From contig NC_015675.1 in the NCBI RefSeq assembly GCF_000176035.2, positions 2,236,001-2,300,000 of the forward strand: 64,000 bases of DNA. Reading direction: 5' to 3'. The stretch is from Mesorhizobium opportunistum WSM2075 (lineage in GTDB: Bacteria > Pseudomonadota > Alphaproteobacteria > Rhizobiales > Rhizobiaceae). Numbering within the stretch: the first letter of the stretch is position 1; every line of letters begins with the position of its first letter. Of this stretch, positions 34,541-43,155 are shown piece after piece. Position numbers and translations under genes: made by a program. Below the pieces are notes generated by a model that did no database searches, was not told where the DNA came from, and saw nothing but the letters and a program-made list of their open reading frames with translations.

Positions 34541-35284
34541 ATGATCAAGGACAAGGTCGTAATCATCACCGGAGCTTCATCGGGCATCGGTGAGGCAACC
34601 GCGAAGCTGCTCGCGAACAAAGGCGCCAAGGTCGTGCTTGGCGCGCGGCGCGCTGACAAGCTGAAGCGAATCGTCGACGAGATCGCGAACAACGGCGGTC
34701 AGGCGGCCTACAAGGAACTGGACGTGACGAAGCAGTCCGACAATGACGCTATCGTCGAGTTGGCCAGGAACGCGTTCGGCGGCGTCGATGTCATGTTCCT
34801 GAACGCCGGCCTCATGCCGATCTCGCCACTATCGGCACTGAAGACCGACGACTGGCACCAGATGGTCGACGTGAACGTCAAGGGCGTCCTGAACGGCGTC
34901 GCCGCGGTGCTGCCGGAGTTCCTAGCACGCAAATCCGGACACATCATCGCCACCTCTTCAGTCGCCGGGCTCAAGGCCTACCCGAACGGCGCGGTCTACG
35001 GAGGCACGAAATGGTTCGTACGCGACTTCATGGAAGTGCTGCGCATGGAGTCCGCCATGGAAGGGACTAACATTCGCACCGCGACCATCTATCCGGCCGC
35101 GATCAACACAGAACTGCTTGAAACGATCAGCGACCAAGGCACGGCCACCGCGATGCAGAATACCTATGACAAATACGGAATCTCGCCCGATCGGATCGCT
35201 GACGTGGTTGCGTTCGCCATCGACGCACCGGAAGACACCACGATCAACGAGTTCACGGTCGGGCCCGCCAACCAACCTTGGTGA
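34541..35284 (+). CDS. Short-chain dehydrogenase/reductase
   Basis: This 247-residue classical SDR has the cofactor loop TGASSGIGEAT (residues 8-18), the NAG motif (FLNAGLMPIS) and the catalytic Tyr and Lys in AVYGGTKWF, with Ser in IATSSVAGLK. Preference for NADP is suggested by GARRADKLKR after the second strand. It is the fourth gene of the LysR-linked cassette. The substrate is unknown. Confidence 0.9.
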   Translation: MIKDKVVIITGASSGIGEATAKLLANKGAKVVLGARRADKLKRIVDEIANNGGQAAYKELDVTKQSDNDAIVELARNAFGGVDVMFLNAGLMPISPLSALKTDDWHQMVDVNVKGVLNGVAAVLPEFLARKSGHIIATSSVAGLKAYPNGAVYGGTKWFVRDFMEVLRMESAMEGTNIRTATIYPAAINTELLETISDQGTATAMQNTYDKYGISPDRIADVVAFAIDAPEDTTINEFTVGPANQPW

Positions 35285-35330
35285 TCCGAACCGAAGCCCC
35301 GCAAACAACGTCATCAGATTGCTTCCGAAA

Positions 35331-36563
35331 ATGACACACCTGCCGACATCGTCAACACCATTGCGTTCGGTCGCGGTTAGCCTGCTGGCCCCCATGGCAG
35401 CGGTGTTGGCCGGGTTTGTTGTCATCGGCGCAGCATTACCAGTGCTTCCACTGCACGTCAGCCACAATCTGGGATTCGGTAGCGTCGTTGTCGGCATAGT
35501 TGCGGGAACGCAGTTCGCGGCATCCCTGGTCTCACGCGTATGGTCTGGTTCCTTTGCCGACGCGAACGGAGGAAAACGAGCCGTTCTCGTGGGCCTGGTT
35601 ACGGCAGCGGCTGCCGGGCTGCTCTATCTTCTGTCCGTTGCCGTCGCGCGTTCGCCCGTTCTCTCCGTCTCGATCCTTGTCGTCGGACGCGCGGTGCTCG
35701 GCGGTGCCGAGAGCTTCATCATCACAGGTGGCGTGGCCTGGGGCCTGGGGCTCGTGAATGCCGGGCATTCCGGGAAAGTCATTGCATGGGTCGGCACTGC
35801 GATGTTCGCGGCATTGGCCTTCAGCGGACCTTTCGGAACCATATTGTTTACAGCCTACGGCTTTGCGGCGATAGGGCTGCTGACCACAATATTGCCGTTG
35901 CTTGTCTTGGGATCGCTCATGCGAGCGCCAAACCCTCGGATACAGTTGCGGCAGAGAAAATCCGATTTGAGAGCGGTTTTTGGCGCGGTATGGCTGCCAG
36001 GCGTCGGTGCGGCACTCGCCAGTGTCGGCTACTGCTCAATCCTCGCCTTCAGCTCCCTTCTCTACGCCGACAATTATTGGCGACCCATCTGGGTTGGATT
36101 TACGGCCTTTGGAGCTGCGCTGATCGCAGCGCGTATGATCTTTGGTCATCTGCCTGACAGATATGGCGGTGCAAAGATCGCCCTGCTGTTCGTGCTCGTG
36201 CAGTCAGCCGGGCTTCTGCTCATGGGGTTGGCACGAAGCAGTATGCTTGCTTCCTCCGGAGCCGCGCTGGCGGGCCTGGGCTACTCCCTGGTCTACCCCG
36301 GGCTTGGCGTGGAGGCGGTTGGTGGCACATCGCCGGAAAACCGCGGCTTGGCGATGGGCATCTACACCGCCTTTCTGGATGTCGCGATGGCTCTAGGAAG
36401 CCCGGCATTGGGATGGGCTGCCGATCGAGCAGGTTTGAGCATTGTGTTCATTATCAGCGCCGGTGTCACCTTTTGCGCAACCGCCATTGCTTTGCAGTTA
36501 GCGTACAATCCGCGTTTGAGGCCGACAGGCGGACTACCGCGGACGTTCGTCCGGCCAAAGTAG
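35331..36563 (+). CDS. MFS transporter (arabinose-efflux-like)
   Basis: This 410-residue protein has twelve predicted helices and MFS loop motifs such as SRVWSGSFADANGGKRAVLVG near residue 68 and GHLPDRYGGAKIAL near residue 275. It fits the efflux group of sugar or drug exporters. ATG at 35331 is chosen because the longer open frame starts inside the SDR gene. It is the last gene of the cassette and probably exports a product or inhibitor. Confidence 0.88.
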   Translation: MTHLPTSSTPLRSVAVSLLAPMAAVLAGFVVIGAALPVLPLHVSHNLGFGSVVVGIVAGTQFAASLVSRVWSGSFADANGGKRAVLVGLVTAAAAGLLYLLSVAVARSPVLSVSILVVGRAVLGGAESFIITGGVAWGLGLVNAGHSGKVIAWVGTAMFAALAFSGPFGTILFTAYGFAAIGLLTTILPLLVLGSLMRAPNPRIQLRQRKSDLRAVFGAVWLPGVGAALASVGYCSILAFSSLLYADNYWRPIWVGFTAFGAALIAARMIFGHLPDRYGGAKIALLFVLVQSAGLLLMGLARSSMLASSGAALAGLGYSLVYPGLGVEAVGGTSPENRGLAMGIYTAFLDVAMALGSPALGWAADRAGLSIVFIISAGVTFCATAIALQLAYNPRLRPTGGLPRTFVRPK

Positions 36564-36743
36564 CCATTCAATCGCAAGGATCATATGACTGCTTGCGCGT
36601 GACCGCGACCTCCGGAGCGGTTGCCTGAACGTCGGCTTTCAGAACAGGCAAAGCTGGTCTCTAGGTCCGAAGTGAGGCGCAAACCCGCCGCTCGCTCGCT
36701 ACGGCGCTGTTTACGGCGCGCTCGCGAGCGCCTACGCGCGGAC

Positions 36744-36908
36744 CTATTCTGAATGACTGCCGTTCGCTTTGCGAATGAGTGCTTCCGGCTCCATTCCTGC
36801 CGCGTCGGCGATGCGCCCAAGCACACTTGCTGAAACATCAGCGCGTTCAATGGCACCTACATAGCGGGCGATCAGGCCGGAGCGCTCTGGCAATTCCTCT
36901 TGCGTCAT
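36744..36908 (-). CDS. Truncated XRE-type HTH protein
   Basis: This 54-residue frame reads TQEELPERSGLIARYVGAIE and then VLGRIADAAGMEPEALIRK, the second half of a Cro/C1-type HTH. The first helix is missing. Its ATG overlaps the stop of the RHH gene upstream (ATGA), so it may be expressed as a short partner or be a remnant of a longer regulator. Confidence 0.5.
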   Translation of the reverse strand: MTQEELPERSGLIARYVGAIERADVSASVLGRIADAAGMEPEALIRKANGSHSE

Positions 36909-37102
36909 GTGCCGCCTGGTTCTGGCTTACCGGCTGTCTTAAAGCCTAGACCAGCCTCGACAAGTCGGCGGAAAGCCTCCGATCTGGTGGGAAGATCGGG
37001 CTGATTTCGGCGCCATTCGTCAACGCGGGCAAGCAAGTCACTCGTAAGCCGCAGTTCGAAGCGCTCAGTTTTGTTATCAATAGCATCGGGCGTGTTTGAC
37101 AA
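36905..37102 (-). CDS. Ribbon-helix-helix protein
   Basis: This 65-residue protein has an RHH (CopG/MetJ-type) fold signature, TERFELRLTSDLLARVDEWR, then RSEAFRRLVEAGL. Such proteins are antitoxins or plasmid and island regulators. It is followed without gap by a short HTH gene. The inverted repeat CCGTA-ATG-TACGG, ten bases upstream of its start (37112-37124), is a probable autoregulatory operator. Confidence 0.72.
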   Translation of the reverse strand: MSNTPDAIDNKTERFELRLTSDLLARVDEWRRNQPDLPTRSEAFRRLVEAGLGFKTAGKPEPGGT

Positions 37103-37111
37103 TGACTATGT

Positions 37112-37124
37112 CCGTAATGTACGG
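37112..37124. promoter_or_regulatory. Candidate operator for the RHH gene
   Basis: CCGTA-ATG-TACGG is an inverted repeat, followed by a second GTATGTAC. Its location right upstream of an RHH gene fits autoregulation. Confidence 0.4.
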
Positions 37125-37220
37125 TATGTACGTAAATTGTGGTTGCGCTTTGCGGCCGAACAACGTGCTCGAACACGTCGCTCGGCCTGACCACAACCCA
37201 AGCTGTTTGGAGCTCGGATC

Positions 37221-37811
37221 ATGGTTGATTCCGACAATACCACGACTTTGCCTTTCGTCATCGGCCGCCAACGCGATGAGCTCGAGAGGCCGGAGCCCCA
37301 AGGCACAGATTCCGCTTTGAGACTATGGAGCGAGTGGCAACGAGCTCGATATGCCTCATTGCTGTTGTGTCGAATTCAGCAGCGGGTGGAGGCGCGAATG
37401 ATCGCCAATACCGGAATTCAGGTATTGACTGCGGGCGAGCCGATTCCGTGGCAACCTTCAGTGCCTACTACGCGTCTCGACTCTGAGCATCTCATAGCTT
37501 GCGAAGCCGAGGTCTTTGCGATGACCGAAGCCCTAAAATTTCAAGATTCGATCCCTGAGGTCGCGGCTACGTCGCTCATCGGCGTCATCGCCAAGTTAGA
37601 AATGATCCTCGGCGCAGATCGAGATATTGGAGACCCTACCGACTTCCCCTGGCCGCACATAGCTTCCGTACTGCGTGACCTGAAGGCGATCGCGGGAGAT
37701 TTGCCGGTTGGTCGCCGGAGCCGGGAAAGGACGCGGAGCGATGTCGCCAAGCATTGGGAGCGCGCAGTCAAGCTGGTCGCGGCGCTGAAAGCGGAAGGCG
37801 AGGCGGAGTAG
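37221..37811 (+). CDS. Hypothetical protein
   Basis: This 196-residue soluble protein has a helical body (LWSEWQRARYASLLLCRIQQ; ACEAEVFAMTEALKFQDSIP; IGVIAKLEMILGADRDIGD) and a basic end. I recognise related proteins only as unknowns adjacent to recombinases in rhizobial islands. It diverges from the RHH/HTH pair. Confidence 0.65.
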   Translation: MVDSDNTTTLPFVIGRQRDELERPEPQGTDSALRLWSEWQRARYASLLLCRIQQRVEARMIANTGIQVLTAGEPIPWQPSVPTTRLDSEHLIACEAEVFAMTEALKFQDSIPEVAATSLIGVIAKLEMILGADRDIGDPTDFPWPHIASVLRDLKAIAGDLPVGRRSRERTRSDVAKHWERAVKLVAALKAEGEAE

Positions 37812-38038
37812 TGTAGCGGTGTAACCGACTTCCGACACGCCTCCTAAGTGATGGTGATCTTGGATGTGAGCATCAGGACGTTCCCACTTGTCGCCTGCAG
37901 CCCGACCTTAAGGATCGAGACGAAACCGCACGACGCAAGTCATTGCACGCTGTGGCCCTACTCATGAACTTCGTGCTTTCCCTAGCCGTCCGGCGGCCCC
38001 CGATAGACGGTCGATCCACCACTGGGAGAGCGACCGCG

Positions 38039-38311
38039 ATGGCTGAAGAAACCAAGACCGGCCCACAGGCTTTAGTTCCGGCGAACGACAACGGCGACCT
38101 CACCAACCACGAGGGGCGCCCAGAAAACATGGCGGCCAGGCTGGATCGGGTCGTGCTGGATATCGCCCGGCTGATCGGCCGGCAGCTGGCGCGGGAGGCA
38201 TTCGAGGCGGGGCTGGCGGCCAACGACAATCGGCCGGGCCGCCGAGAGGGAGAGGGCAGGGAGCCGGATGGCAAAACCCCTGGGAACAGGAGAGAGGATC
38301 CGCCGCCATGA
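38039..38311 (+). CDS. Small protein coupled to the serine recombinase
   Basis: This 90-residue hydrophilic protein (RLDRVVLDIARLIGRQLARE, AANDNRPGRREGE) overlaps the recombinase start by four bases. Small genes of this type regularly precede serine recombinases in rhizobia; it could be an accessory or directionality factor, which is only a guess from position. Confidence 0.65.
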   Translation: MAEETKTGPQALVPANDNGDLTNHEGRPENMAARLDRVVLDIARLIGRQLAREAFEAGLAANDNRPGRREGEGREPDGKTPGNRREDPPP

Positions 38312-39933
38312 CGCGTGTTGCACTCTATGCCCGCTATTCGTCCGACAACCAACGCGAAGCCTCCATCGAGGACCAACTGCGACTTTGCCGAGAACACTCA
38401 TTTAAAGAGAGATGGACTGTCGTTAGGACCTATGTCGATGCTGCCATCTCTGGTGCAAGCATCGTCCGTCGACCAGACATTCAGCGGCTCCTAAGTGATG
38501 CTCAAAGCGGGCTGTTCGAGATCGTTCTTGCCGAGGCGCTTGATCGCCTCTCACGCGACCAGGAAGATGTGGCTGGTCTCTTCAAACGGTTGCGCTTCGC
38601 CGGCGTCACCCTCGTCACCCTCTCCGAGGGTGCAGTCGACGAACTTCATGTCGGCCTCAAGGGAACGATGAACGCGCTCTTCCTGCGTGACCTTGCGGTT
38701 AAGATCAGGCGCGGACAAAGTGGACGAATATTGAATGGATATGCCGCTGGTGGCCTTTCCTATGGCTATCGCGTGGTCAAAAAGCTTGATGAAAGTGGCG
38801 AACCGATCCGCGGTCTGCGCGAGATCGATGAGCATCAAGCCCAAGTCGTGCGCAGGATCTTTCAGGAGTTCTCGGTTGGTCGATCAGCGCGTGCGATAGC
38901 TGCTGACCTCAATAAAGAAGGTATCCCATCGCCCTTTGGTGGTGCTTGGGGCGCCTCGACGATTAACGGCAATCTCAAGCGAAGAAGCGGCTTCCTTTAC
39001 AACGAAATCTATATTGGGTTGCTCGTTTTCAACCGTATCAAGATGGTGAAGGATCCAGAAACCGGCAAGCGCATCTCGCGGCCGAACCCGCCCGAAAAGT
39101 GGCAGGTCATGGAGGTCTCGCATCTGCGCATCGTGGATGATGCGCTATGGGAAGCAGCCCAAGCTCGCAAGAAGCTGTATGGAGGTGCGAAGCTCCATCA
39201 TCGCCGACGGCCGAAACATATGTTCTCGGGGCTCGTGCGGTGCGGCTGCTGTGGCGCTTCCTATACCGTGAAAAATCAGGACCAACTGGCCTGTGCTGCG
39301 CATCGTGAGAAAGGGACCTGCACCAACAACAGGACGATACGTGTTGGCGACCTCGAAAAGCGTGTGCTTGCTGGCGTCCAGCGTCGATTGCTCGCGCCAG
39401 ATGCCATAGCGGGCTTCCTTGCCGAATATCACGCTGAACAAAAGCGGCTGAATGCAATGAACCGCCAACGGAACAAGGAAGCTGAGAAGAGACTCCTAGG
39501 CATCGACACGCAGATCGCCAATATCATTGATGCCATTGCCGACGGTGTCTCGACGGCCAGCATGAAATCGAAGTTGCTGGACCTCGAGAGCGAGAAGGAA
39601 AGTCTAGGGCGAGAGCTTCAAGCGATGGCAGCCGCTGAAAGCATCGTGGAGTTTCACCCGGCGGCGGTCGAGGCTTATCGCCGGAAGGTGTCGGAACTTC
39701 AGCGGGCGCTGCAATCCGACAAAAGTGAGCGTCACGAGGCAGCGAGGATTGTCCGCTCGTTAGTTGCGAAGATCGAGATCATTCCAACCCAGGGCAGGGG
39801 GCAGATTGAGCTCAAGGTCCACGGTGCGCTGGCGGAGCTCCTCAACCTGGCACACCGTAAACCAGGAGAGGCGCCTAACGCTGTATTGATGGTAGCGGGA
39901 GAGGGACTTGAACCCCCGACCCCAGGATTATGA
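38308..39933 (+). CDS. Large serine recombinase (island integrase)
   Basis: This 541-residue protein has an N-terminal resolvase domain (1-150; candidate catalytic Ser in YARYSSDNQREASIEDQ, residues 8-23), the recombinase domain (165-270), a zinc ribbon (GLVRCGCCGASYTV, then CAAHREKGTC) and a coiled-coil motif (about 365-450). It would insert and, with a partner factor, excise the island. The last nine codons (GLEPPTPGL) lie inside the tRNA-Met gene, downstream of the attachment core, so the C-terminus is supplied by the host chromosome. Confidence 0.92.
   Translation: MTRVALYARYSSDNQREASIEDQLRLCREHSFKERWTVVRTYVDAAISGASIVRRPDIQRLLSDAQSGLFEIVLAEALDRLSRDQEDVAGLFKRLRFAGVTLVTLSEGAVDELHVGLKGTMNALFLRDLAVKIRRGQSGRILNGYAAGGLSYGYRVVKKLDESGEPIRGLREIDEHQAQVVRRIFQEFSVGRSARAIAADLNKEGIPSPFGGAWGASTINGNLKRRSGFLYNEIYIGLLVFNRIKMVKDPETGKRISRPNPPEKWQVMEVSHLRIVDDALWEAAQARKKLYGGAKLHHRRRPKHMFSGLVRCGCCGASYTVKNQDQLACAAHREKGTCTNNRTIRVGDLEKRVLAGVQRRLLAPDAIAGFLAEYHAEQKRLNAMNRQRNKEAEKRLLGIDTQIANIIDAIADGVSTASMKSKLLDLESEKESLGRELQAMAAAESIVEFHPAAVEAYRRKVSELQRALQSDKSERHEAARIVRSLVAKIEIIPTQGRGQIELKVHGALAELLNLAHRKPGEAPNAVLMVAGEGLEPPTPGL
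39879..39903. repeat. Right attachment junction of the island
   Basis: The arm CGCTGTATTGATGGTAGCG (39879-39897) overlaps the 14-base core at 39890-39903. The arm is inverted relative to the left arm with two mismatches. The core is the 3' end of tRNA-Met. Confidence 0.82.
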
Positions 39934-39966
39934 TTCCCGTGCTCTAACCAACTGAGCTACCCCGCC
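39890..39966 (-). tRNA. tRNA-Met (anticodon CAT)
   Basis: A 77-nt cloverleaf can be folded. The acceptor pairs GGCGGGG with TCCCGCT; the D-arm is GCTC/GAGC, the anticodon loop ATCATAA, the T-loop TTCAAGT, and the 3' CCA is encoded. CAT could also mark an Ile tRNA modified by TilS, but the sequence resembles elongator tRNA-Met of rhizobia. The island is inserted at its 3' end, and the complete gene is kept at the right junction. Confidence 0.93.
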
Positions 39967-40206
39967 AGGGCGGCGAAAGGCCCGAAAACCGCCTTAAATC
40001 GAAAGGCATTTCGAGGCGTTCGCCAAGGTCGCGCGGATATAAGGTTGGGAGGGCGAGCCTGTCAAGCTTCGAAGCATTCCATATCGCCGCATATTCTCAT
40101 TGCCGAAAAAAGCTTTGCCGCGTCGACATTTGGTTGCAGCCGCCGGGGTTGAGTTCGAAGGGGCACGTCGCTATGTCTCGGCCACGAGTTTTTAGAGTTG
40201 AAACAG

Positions 40207-41166
40207 ATGAAGCCGCGCATTGCAGTCCTCGGTTGCGGATACTGGGGCAGCAACCACATCCGCACCCTCAAGGCGCTCGGCGCGCTGCACGCGGTCTCGG
40301 ACGCCAACCGTGCCCGTGCCGAAGGTTTTGCCAGCGAACAGGATTGCCTGGCGATCGAGCCCGACCAGCTGTTCGTCCGCGATGACATCGACGCCATCGT
40401 CATGGCCTTGCCGCCGCAGTTCCATGCCGACCTTTCCGTGCGCGCCGCCGAAAGTGGCAAGGATTTGCTGGTGGAAAAGCCGATCGCGCTGACGGTCGCG
40501 GATGCCGAGCGCTCGGTGCAGGCGGCCAAGGACAATGGCCGCGTCTTCATGGTCGGACATGTGCTGCGTTTCCACCCCGCCTTCGAGACGCTGAAGGGGC
40601 TGATCGACAAAGGCGAACTCGGCGAGGTCCGCTATATCCACTCGCATCGGCTCGGCCTCGGCAAGTTCCACACCGAGAACGATGCGTTGTGGGACCTGGC
40701 GCCGCACGATCTGTCGATGATCCTGGCCATCACCGGCACCGAGCCGATCGAGGTGCGCGGCGAGGGGGCGGCCCTGCTCGACAGGCTCAGCGACTTCGCG
40801 CATCTGCACATGCGCTTTCCCAACGGCCTGCGCAGCCACCTCTTCGCGTCACGGCTCAATCCCTATCGCGAGCGGCGGCTGACGGTGGTCGGCACCAAGG
40901 CGATGGCGGTGTTCGACGATGTCGAGCCCTGGGAGCGCAAGCTTGCCGTCTACCGTCACGCGGTGTGGCAGGACAGCGGCCAATGGGCGTTCACCACCAA
41001 CGAGCCGTCCTATGTCGCGGTCGCGCAAGGCATGCCGCTGACGCGCGAGCTGGAGCATTTCATCCAGTGCATCGAGACGCGGGCCGAGCCACGCACCAGC
41101 GGCGAGGAAGCGATCAGGGTGCTGCGCATCCTGACGGCGGGAACGGTCACCCACACCAAGTCCTGA
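40207..41166 (+). CDS. Gfo/Idh/MocA-family oxidoreductase
   Basis: This 319-residue dehydrogenase has an N-terminal Rossmann domain (VLGCGYWGSNHIRTLKALG) and the family's EKP motif (LLVEKPIALT, near residue 90), whose Lys is catalytic. The rest of the C-terminal domain carries HRLGLGKFHTENDALWDLAP. It resembles enzymes that oxidise nucleotide sugars, such as WlbA, but the substrate cannot be read. ATG at 40207 is preferred to a TTG three codons upstream. It converges on mnmA across a palindromic repeat. Confidence 0.85.
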   Translation: MKPRIAVLGCGYWGSNHIRTLKALGALHAVSDANRARAEGFASEQDCLAIEPDQLFVRDDIDAIVMALPPQFHADLSVRAAESGKDLLVEKPIALTVADAERSVQAAKDNGRVFMVGHVLRFHPAFETLKGLIDKGELGEVRYIHSHRLGLGKFHTENDALWDLAPHDLSMILAITGTEPIEVRGEGAALLDRLSDFAHLHMRFPNGLRSHLFASRLNPYRERRLTVVGTKAMAVFDDVEPWERKLAVYRHAVWQDSGQWAFTTNEPSYVAVAQGMPLTRELEHFIQCIETRAEPRTSGEEAIRVLRILTAGTVTHTKS

Positions 41167-41309
41167 GAGACCGTTTGGAAATTCTACTCTGGCGGCCATC
41201 TGACGGCGTTTTCTGCGCTTCCGGTGCTCACGGACCCAAATGTCCGCTGCGCTCCGGTTCTCGAAATCACCACCATATGACTCGCCAGAGCGAATTTCGA
41301 AACGGTCTC
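41167..41309. repeat. 143-bp palindromic element between two convergent genes
   Basis: GAGACCGTTTGGAAATTC (41167-41184) and its inverted partner GAATTTCGAAACGGTCTC (41292-41309) match at 17 of 18 positions. The inverted similarity continues inward for about 12 more bases (CTCTGGCG/CGCCAGAG). It occupies nearly the whole gap between the two stop codons. It looks like a small mobile palindrome (MITE or RIME type) that could also act as a terminator in both directions. Confidence 0.7.
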
Positions 41310-41321
41310 GGAGGGTAGAGT

Positions 41322-42512
41322 TTACTCGGCCGGAATCTGGGCCGGCTTTGCGGCAAGCCGGCTGAGCATCGCCTCGGCCTCGGCGCCACGCTCGGAGCGC
41401 TCGATGAAGCCGCCGCCGAAGACGCGGGCCTCGTTGCCGTCGTCGGAATAAAGCACGCAGGCCTGTCCGGGCGCGATGCCGGACTCGCCATCGGCCAGTT
41501 CGACCGAAGTCACGCCGGCCTCGTGACGCAGCACCGCCGGGCGCGGCGGCCTGGTCGAGCGGACCTTGGCGAACAGCTCGATGCCGCCTGCGGGAATATC
41601 GGTGAGCTGACCGTCGCCAAGCCAGTTCATATTGCGCAGGTAGATCTTGCGCGTCTCCAGCGCCTCGCGGGGACCGACCACGACGCGGGCCCGTTCGGCG
41701 TCGAGATGGACGACATAGAGCGGCTCGCCGGACGCGATGCCGATGCCGCGGCGCTGGCCGATCGTGTAGCGCAGGATGCCTTCATGGCGGCCGAGCACGC
41801 GGCCGTCGATGTGCACGATGTCGCCCGGATTGGCGGCTGAAGGCTTCAGCTTGGCGATGATGTCGGAATACTTTCCCTGCGGCACGAAGCAGATGTCCTG
41901 GCTGTCCTGCTTGGCGGCGACCGTCAGCCCCATCTCCTCGGCAATGGCGCGAACCTGCGGCTTCGACAGGCCGCCGAGCGGAAATCTGAGATAGTCGATC
42001 TGCGCCTGGGTGGTGGCGAACAGGAAATAGCTCTGGTCGCGGTCGGCATCGACCGGCCGGTAGAGCGCGCGATGGGCGCCGTTGGCGCCGGAGCGGATGT
42101 AGTGACCGGTGGCCAGCGCATCGGCGCCCAGCTCCTTGGCGGTGGCCAGAAGATCGGCGAACTTCACTGTCTGGTTGCAGGAGACGCAAGGGATGGGCGT
42201 TTCGCCGGCGACGTAGCTCTCGGCGAACGGGTCGATGACCGCCTTGCGGAACCGTTCCTCATAATCGAGCACGTAGTGGGGAATGCCGAGCGTCTCGGAG
42301 ACGCGGCGGGCATCGTCGATATCCTGTCCGGCGCAGCATGAACCGGCCCGGTGCGTCGCCGCGCCATGATCATAGAGCTGCAAGGTGACGCCGACGACGT
42401 CATAGCCCTCGCGCTTCAGCAGGCCGGCGACCACGGACGAATCCACGCCGCCCGACATGGCGACGACGATGCGGGTGTTTTCGGGACGTCCGGGAAGATC
42501 GAGACTGTTCAT
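41322..42512 (-). CDS. mnmA: tRNA 2-thiouridylase MnmA
   Basis: This 396-residue enzyme installs sulfur on U34 of Lys, Glu and Gln tRNAs. It has the PP-loop [13 protein letters not shown] (residues about 20-32), the first catalytic Cys in [11 protein letters not shown] and the second in [12 protein letters not shown], and the C-terminal beta-barrel. ATG at 42512 gives the usual length; the open frame further upstream has no support. It stands alone. Confidence 0.96.
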   Translation of the reverse strand: MNSLDLPGRPENTRIVVAMSGGVDSSVVAGLLKREGYDVVGVTLQLYDHGAATHRAGSCCAGQDIDDARRVSETLGIPHYVLDYEERFRKAVIDPFAESYVAGETPIPCVSCNQTVKFADLLATAKELGADALATGHYIRSGANGAHRALYRPVDADRDQSYFLFATTQAQIDYLRFPLGGLSKPQVRAIAEEMGLTVAAKQDSQDICFVPQGKYSDIIAKLKPSAANPGDIVHIDGRVLGRHEGILRYTIGQRRGIGIASGEPLYVVHLDAERARVVVGPREALETRKIYLRNMNWLGDGQLTDIPAGGIELFAKVRSTRPPRPAVLRHEAGVTSVELADGESGIAPGQACVLYSDDGNEARVFGGGFIERSERGAEAEAMLSRLAAKPAQIPAE

Positions 42513-42810
42513 GGTGCTTTCATTCTGCGCGGCACCTGAATGCCAATGTCGAGAATATAGGTCAAGCTTTCCGGCGACGCCAGCTTGCAAGCCAATTCAC
42601 GGGCCAATTCACGGCTTGTGGCCGATCCGCGACCGGACGGATTTTCCCGGCCAATTCAAGGCTTCCAGCCAGATATTTCAAATGCCGGCGAAAAGACTAA
42701 CGCGGCGTTCACGATCCTTACCTAGTCATTAGGGTCTGCTTAGGCAATTTTTAAAGCTGTGGCGGTAACGTGGCGGGGATTGGGTCTTTGAGTTTTTTGT
42801 AGAGAGTACG

Positions 42811-43086
42811 ATGACCGATCTGGTTAGACCTAGAGTCAAGTATGTTATCGGGCCTGACGGCAGCCCCCTTACGATTGCCGATCTGCCGCCGACGAACACG
42901 CGTCGCTGGGTCATTCGGCGTAAGGCGGAAGTGGTCGCGGCGGTGCGTGGCGGACTTTTGAGCCTCGAAGAGGCCTGCCAACGCTACAAGCTGACCACAG
43001 AGGAATTCCTGTCCTGGCAGGCGTCGATCGACGAGTACGGTCTCGCCGGACTGCGCACCACGCGCATCCAGCAATACCGGCATTAG
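42811..43086 (+). CDS. sciP: CtrA inhibitory protein SciP (DUF1153)
   Basis: This 91-residue helix-turn-helix protein (DUF1153) contains RRKAEVVAAVRGGLLSLEEA and LTTEEFLSWQASIDEYGLAG. In Caulobacter SciP binds CtrA at its promoters and blocks transcription in G1 cells. It is a neighbour of ctrA (2.4 kb away), as in other alphaproteobacteria. A terminator follows 20 bases after the stop. Confidence 0.92.
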   Translation: MTDLVRPRVKYVIGPDGSPLTIADLPPTNTRRWVIRRKAEVVAAVRGGLLSLEEACQRYKLTTEEFLSWQASIDEYGLAGLRTTRIQQYRH

Positions 43087-43104
43087 AGCAGTTCGAAAAC
43101 AATC

Positions 43105-43137
43105 AAAGGGCGCGGCACTCCGCGCCCTTTTTGTTTT
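43105..43137 (+). terminator. Rho-independent terminator of sciP
   Basis: AAAGGGCGCGG pairs with CCGCGCCCTTT around a four-base loop and is followed by a T-rich run. It also lies before the convergent end of the quinone oxidoreductase gene, so it may serve both. Confidence 0.88.
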
Positions 43138-43155
43138 TCGAGCAATTTCCGGCGG

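Larger units (their letters stand above)
14954..39903. mobile_element. 25-kb genomic island integrated in tRNA-Met by a large serine recombinase
   Basis: The 14-base sequence TGGTAGCGGGAGAG is found at 14954-14967 and again at 39890-39903, where it is the last 14 bases of the tRNA-Met gene (other strand). Just inside the left copy and across the right copy lie 19-base arms that are inverted relative to each other (17 of 19 match). A large serine recombinase gene abuts the right end. Inside are cargo genes of mixed origin; outside, both flanks look like ordinary rhizobial chromosome. No conjugation or phage structural genes are seen, so it is an integrative island rather than an obvious ICE or prophage. 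Confidence 0.85.
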
